Source: an uncultured Thiomonas sp.
GTDB taxonomy: Bacteria > Pseudomonadota > Gammaproteobacteria > Burkholderiales > Burkholderiaceae_C
Length of the DNA stretch: 9,876 nt
Direction of reading: 5' to 3'
Assembly: GCA_937927695.1 (NCBI GenBank)
Contig: CALBRU010000414.1
Span: forward strand, 1-9,876
The notes beneath the pieces are model-generated. The model saw only the letters and a list, made by a program, of their open reading frames with translations, was not told the origin of the DNA and did not search any database. The translations under genes were made by a program, and so were the position numbers. Below are positions 7,002-9,876 of the stretch, in pieces. The stretch's first letter is position 1; each line of letters begins with the position of its first letter.

Positions 7002-7081
7002 GGGCGGTCTGATTCACCGAAGTCTGGCCTACCGATTTCCCATCGATCGCTAATCGTTCGCTGCGCCAAGTTTCCCACCGT

Positions 7082-9301
7082 ATGTCTGCCACCCCATCGC
7101 CAGTTCCCAACACCACTCTGAGTACCTCCGGCTGGGAGCTGCAGCACGGCTCACGCGCCTGGCGCGCCTTTGTCGAACTGCTTTCGTCGATGCGCTTCGC
7201 CATTGCGCTGCTGGTGATCGTCGCCGTCGCCAGCATCATCGGCACGGTGCTCACCCAGGGACAGCCCTACAACAATTACATCAACCAGTTCGGACCTTTC
7301 TGGGCGGAAGTGTTCCGCAAGTTCGAGCTGTACAACGTCTATTCCTCCTGGTGGTTCCTGCTGATCCTGACCTTTTTGGTGGTGTCCACCAGCCTGTGCC
7401 TGATCCGCAATACGCCCAAGATCATCACCGATCTGAAGACCTATAAAGAGGGGATGCGCGAGCAGAGCATGCGCCACTTCCACGAGCGCGGCGAAACCAC
7501 GTTCACCGATGGCCGCGCGGCCACCGTGGCGCATTTGACGGGCGTCATGAAGAGCCACGGCTACAAGTTCAAGGTGCAGGAGCGTCCTGCGGCGCAGGAG
7601 GGCGGTTCGGGCGCCACCATGATCGCTGCGAAGACCGGAGGCATCAACCGCATTGGTTATGTGCTGGCGCATGCCGCATTCGTGCTGATCTGCGTGGGTG
7701 CGCTGTTTGATGGCGACATGATGATCAAGGCGCAGATGTGGATGTTCGGCAAAGAGCCGCTCAAGGCCAATATGCTGGTGTCGCAGGTGCCCGAGATCAA
7801 CAAGCTGTCGGTGCACAACCCGACCTTTCGCGGCAACCTGCAGATTCCCGATGGCGGCGAATCCAATATGGCGGTGCTCAGTATGGGCGACGGCGTGTTG
7901 CTGCAGCCGCTGCCGTTCAACATCCATTTGAAAAAGTTCAATATCGACTTCTATTCCACTGGCATGCCGCGCTTGTTCGCCAGTGATGTGGTGATCACCG
8001 ATCCCCGCACGGGCAAGAGCTTTCCGGCGAAGATCGAGGTCAACCATCCGTTAACGTATGACGGCGTCACCATCTTCCAGTCGGGCTTCGCCGATGGCGG
8101 GTCTGAACTGTTTCTCAAGGCCTGGCCGATGCACGGCCCCAGCGACAAGACTTTCGATCTGACCGGCACCGTGGGCTCGGATCGCCAGCTCAGCAATGGG
8201 GCGCAGAGCATGCAGGTCGAGTTCACCGAACTGCGAATCTTCAACGTGCAGGACATGAGCCCGGCGCAGATGACCGGCGTCAAGCCCAAGGAGCAATCCT
8301 TCATGTCCGGCTTCGATCGGCACCTGGGCGCACCCGTGGCCGCGCCGGGTGAGCGGCATCTGCAGAACATCGGCCCCGCGGTGATCTACAAGATTCGCGA
8401 TGCTTCGGGTCAGGCGCACGAGTATTTCAACTACATGCTGCCGGTTGAGCTCAATGGTGAAAAGGTGTTCCTCGCCGGGGAGCGCGGCTCGCTCGACGCG
8501 GGTTATAAATATCTGCGCATACCGGCCGATAGCAATGATTCCATCGACGGCTGGATGCGGTTCCGCGCGGCCTTGTTCAACTCAAAAGATCGTCAGGAGG
8601 CCGCAGCCCAGTACGTCGCCGCGTCTTTGCCGCCAGACGCGACTGCCGAGCTGAAAAATCAACTCTTGGTGACCGCCTCGCGCACGCTGGATATTTTTGC
8701 GGGCGAAATTCCCAACGATCCCAAGACCGGTAAGCCGGTGGTTCAGGCGCCCGGCGGCCTGCCCGCGCTGGCGCAGTATCTCGAAGCCGCCGTGCCGCAA
8801 GACAAGCAGCAGCAGGCGTCCGACGTGTTCGTGCGCATTCTGAACGGCACGCTGTGGCAGCTCTGGCAGATCAGCCGCGAAAATCATGGCGAAAAGCCGG
8901 TCACTCAAGACCCGGCGCATGAAAAATTCTTCGACTCGGCCGTACTCGCCCTGTCCGACACCTTCTTCTATCCGTCGCCGCTCTATCTGCAGATGACCAA
9001 CTACAAGCAGATCCAGGCCAGCATCTTCCAGGTGGCCCGTGCCCCTGGCAAGGTTGTGGTCTATACCGGCGCGGTCTTGCTCATTCTTGGCGTATTTGCC
9101 ATGCTTTACATCCGTGAACGCCGCGTCTGGTTTTTGGTGAAAGACCGGGAAGACGGCGGCAGCGACACCCTCATGGCCATGAGCACCAACCGTCGCACCA
9201 TGGAATACAAGAAGGAATTTGAAACACTGCGCACAGCCAGTCTGGGCGTAGCATCACCCGACCCGGCGAAAGCACACTCGCCGGACACTGCCTCGACCTG
9301 A
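7082..9301 (+). CDS. resB: Cytochrome c biogenesis protein ResB (System II)
   Basis: A 739-residue inner-membrane protein, also called CcsB or Ccs1. With CcsA/ResC it exports heme and attaches it to CxxCH motifs of c-type cytochromes in the periplasm. The expected ResB topology is visible: helix 1 (about 38-58, MRFAIALLVIVAVASIIGTV, followed by TQGQPYNNYINQFG), helix 2 (about 90-108, WWFLLILTFLVVSTSLCLI), helix 3 (about 191-209, containing His197 in a YVLAHAAF stretch), a periplasmic domain of about 445 residues, and helix 4 (about 658-677) followed by RERRVWFLV. The motif LYNVYSSWWF at the end of the first loop is typical of the family. No clear Shine-Dalgarno precedes the ATG at 7082. A well-placed Met at 37 (MRFA) exists, but family members usually keep residues before the first helix. 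The stop is 13 bases before ccsA, so the two are almost certainly co-transcribed. Confidence 0.95.
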   Translation: MSATPSPVPNTTLSTSGWELQHGSRAWRAFVELLSSMRFAIALLVIVAVASIIGTVLTQGQPYNNYINQFGPFWAEVFRKFELYNVYSSWWFLLILTFLVVSTSLCLIRNTPKIITDLKTYKEGMREQSMRHFHERGETTFTDGRAATVAHLTGVMKSHGYKFKVQERPAAQEGGSGATMIAAKTGGINRIGYVLAHAAFVLICVGALFDGDMMIKAQMWMFGKEPLKANMLVSQVPEINKLSVHNPTFRGNLQIPDGGESNMAVLSMGDGVLLQPLPFNIHLKKFNIDFYSTGMPRLFASDVVITDPRTGKSFPAKIEVNHPLTYDGVTIFQSGFADGGSELFLKAWPMHGPSDKTFDLTGTVGSDRQLSNGAQSMQVEFTELRIFNVQDMSPAQMTGVKPKEQSFMSGFDRHLGAPVAAPGERHLQNIGPAVIYKIRDASGQAHEYFNYMLPVELNGEKVFLAGERGSLDAGYKYLRIPADSNDSIDGWMRFRAALFNSKDRQEAAAQYVAASLPPDATAELKNQLLVTASRTLDIFAGEIPNDPKTGKPVVQAPGGLPALAQYLEAAVPQDKQQQASDVFVRILNGTLWQLWQISRENHGEKPVTQDPAHEKFFDSAVLALSDTFFYPSPLYLQMTNYKQIQASIFQVARAPGKVVVYTGAVLLILGVFAMLYIRERRVWFLVKDREDGGSDTLMAMSTNRRTMEYKKEFETLRTASLGVASPDPAKAHSPDTAST

Positions 9302-9303
9302 AT

Positions 9304-9308
9304 AGGGA
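9304..9308 (+). promoter_or_regulatory. Ribosome binding site for ccsA
   Basis: AGGGA lies six bases before the ATG at 9315 and just after the resB stop. It is the clearest Shine-Dalgarno-like site in the window, and it supports the start chosen for a gene whose end cannot be seen. Confidence 0.6.
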
Positions 9309-9314
9309 CCCGCC

Positions 9315-9876
9315 ATGGAACTTGCCAGCAAATCCCATAGCTTGCCACTGAACTCCAAGAGTTCGGAACCTCCGCGCCAGAACGGCATCGGTGCTTACTT
9401 GCGCCGACGCTCCATGTATGACTGGATTTTTCTACTGCTCATCGCCGGCGGCGATGCGTATGTGCTGAGCCAATACGGCCAGAACATGAACTATTACGTC
9501 AAACTCATTTTCCTGGGAGCGACGACGACGTTGATGTTCCTCGGCTGGGGGTGGACGGCCATCAAGAATCTGGCGCTTGTCGTCACGGGCCTTTCGCTCT
9601 TCGGCATCTGGCTTTACCAGGGGCCGGATGGGCACGCCGTGCTGGCGCGCAGTGAACAGGTGTTTTTCCTCAAGTACTTCCTCGCCAGCCAGTCCGCGAT
9701 TCTGTGGATGGCGTTCTTGATGTTCCTGAGCACCGCAGCCTACTGGTTCGGCATGTTCACCGGCCCGGCGCAGAACACCGCAACAGGCATGGCGCTGGCC
9801 GGCGGAGGCGGGGCGATGGTTGGCGGCGGCGACGGTATGGTGCGCGACGCCAAGGGCTGGCAGTCCAATTTCTCGC
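9315..9876 (+). CDS. ccsA: Cytochrome c biogenesis protein CcsA/ResC, 3' truncated by window
   Basis: The frame is open from the ATG at 9315 to the window edge (187 complete codons, no stop). The N-terminal 35 residues are polar and basic. Hydrophobic segments follow at about 36-52, 62-78, 84-100 and 117-148, the last within the stretch FFLKYFLASQSAILWMAFLM, which strongly resembles the N-terminal part of betaproteobacterial CcsA (often annotated CcsB). The partner of ResB, this protein carries the tryptophan-rich heme-handling (WWD) domain in its C-terminal half, which would lie beyond the window and cannot be confirmed. Residues about 158-176 form an unusual glycine-rich run. Position 13 bases after resB, with a good ribosome site, supports the assignment. 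The naming CcsA/ResC/CcsB varies between databases. Confidence 0.88.
   Translation, partial: MELASKSHSLPLNSKSSEPPRQNGIGAYLRRRSMYDWIFLLLIAGGDAYVLSQYGQNMNYYVKLIFLGATTTLMFLGWGWTAIKNLALVVTGLSLFGIWLYQGPDGHAVLARSEQVFFLKYFLASQSAILWMAFLMFLSTAAYWFGMFTGPAQNTATGMALAGGGGAMVGGGDGMVRDAKGWQSNFS

Larger units (their letters stand above)
6674..7081 (+). other. 408-base intergenic region before resB
   Basis: No convincing gene is seen. The first half is GC-rich, with a weak hairpin just after the cytochrome stop (CGCCT at 6683-6687 pairing with AGGCG at 6697-6701) that lacks a following T-run. A G-tract cluster lies at 6766-6800 and a small inverted repeat at 6826-6840 (CCGCT...AGCGG). From about 6891 to 6938 composition turns sharply AT-rich, which is the best promoter site. 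The rest, up to the resB start, is about 140 bases of likely leader containing a short palindrome. The small open frames here have no ribosome sites or recognisable products. Confidence 0.6.

Noticed and set aside
7151..8047. 298-codon minus-strand frame inside resB
   Set aside because: Antisense shadow of a clearly recognisable ResB; His/Gln/Arg-rich and without a domain pattern.

Overview
The window reads as ordinary chromosomal backbone of a high-GC betaproteobacterium, most likely in the Burkholderiales. The evidence is uniform GC-rich coding sequence, a diheme cytochrome c4-like gene next to engB, and a System II cytochrome c maturation pair (resB then ccsA), an arrangement familiar in that group. 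I cannot fix the genus from the sequence alone. I see no insertion sequence, phage gene, CRISPR array, tRNA, rRNA or composition break.

The first 45 bases are not genomic. They match the Illumina TruSeq indexed adapter, including what I recall as the index 10 barcode, so the left edge is a contig end with untrimmed adapter. The first gene is therefore truncated, and start codons in the adapter are artefacts.

Region 46-5067 (+) holds three closely spaced co-directional genes: the 3' part of a polytopic membrane protein with a proline-rich linker and a C-terminal zinc ribbon; a second polytopic membrane protein with the same zinc-ribbon layout; and a patatin-like phospholipase fused to a POTRA-like segment and an Omp85-type beta-barrel (type Vd secretion, PlpD-like). 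They may form one operon. The two zinc-ribbon proteins have no known function that I recognise. engB, a GTPase of large ribosomal subunit assembly, lies on the minus strand (5048-5797) and converges on the phospholipase gene with a 20 bp overlap.

Region 5798-9876 is a cytochrome c module. A 159 bp divergent intergenic region separates engB from a secreted diheme cytochrome c4-like gene (+). A 408 bp non-coding stretch follows, with an AT-rich extended -10 promoter candidate, then resB and the start of ccsA, which runs off the right edge. ResB and CcsA together form the System II heme export and ligation machinery that would mature the neighbouring c-type cytochrome in the periplasm.

I did not find a convincing undescribed system. 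The items most worth a second look are the adapter contamination, the paired zinc-ribbon membrane proteins beside the type Vd phospholipase, and the glycine-rich stretch in CcsA.
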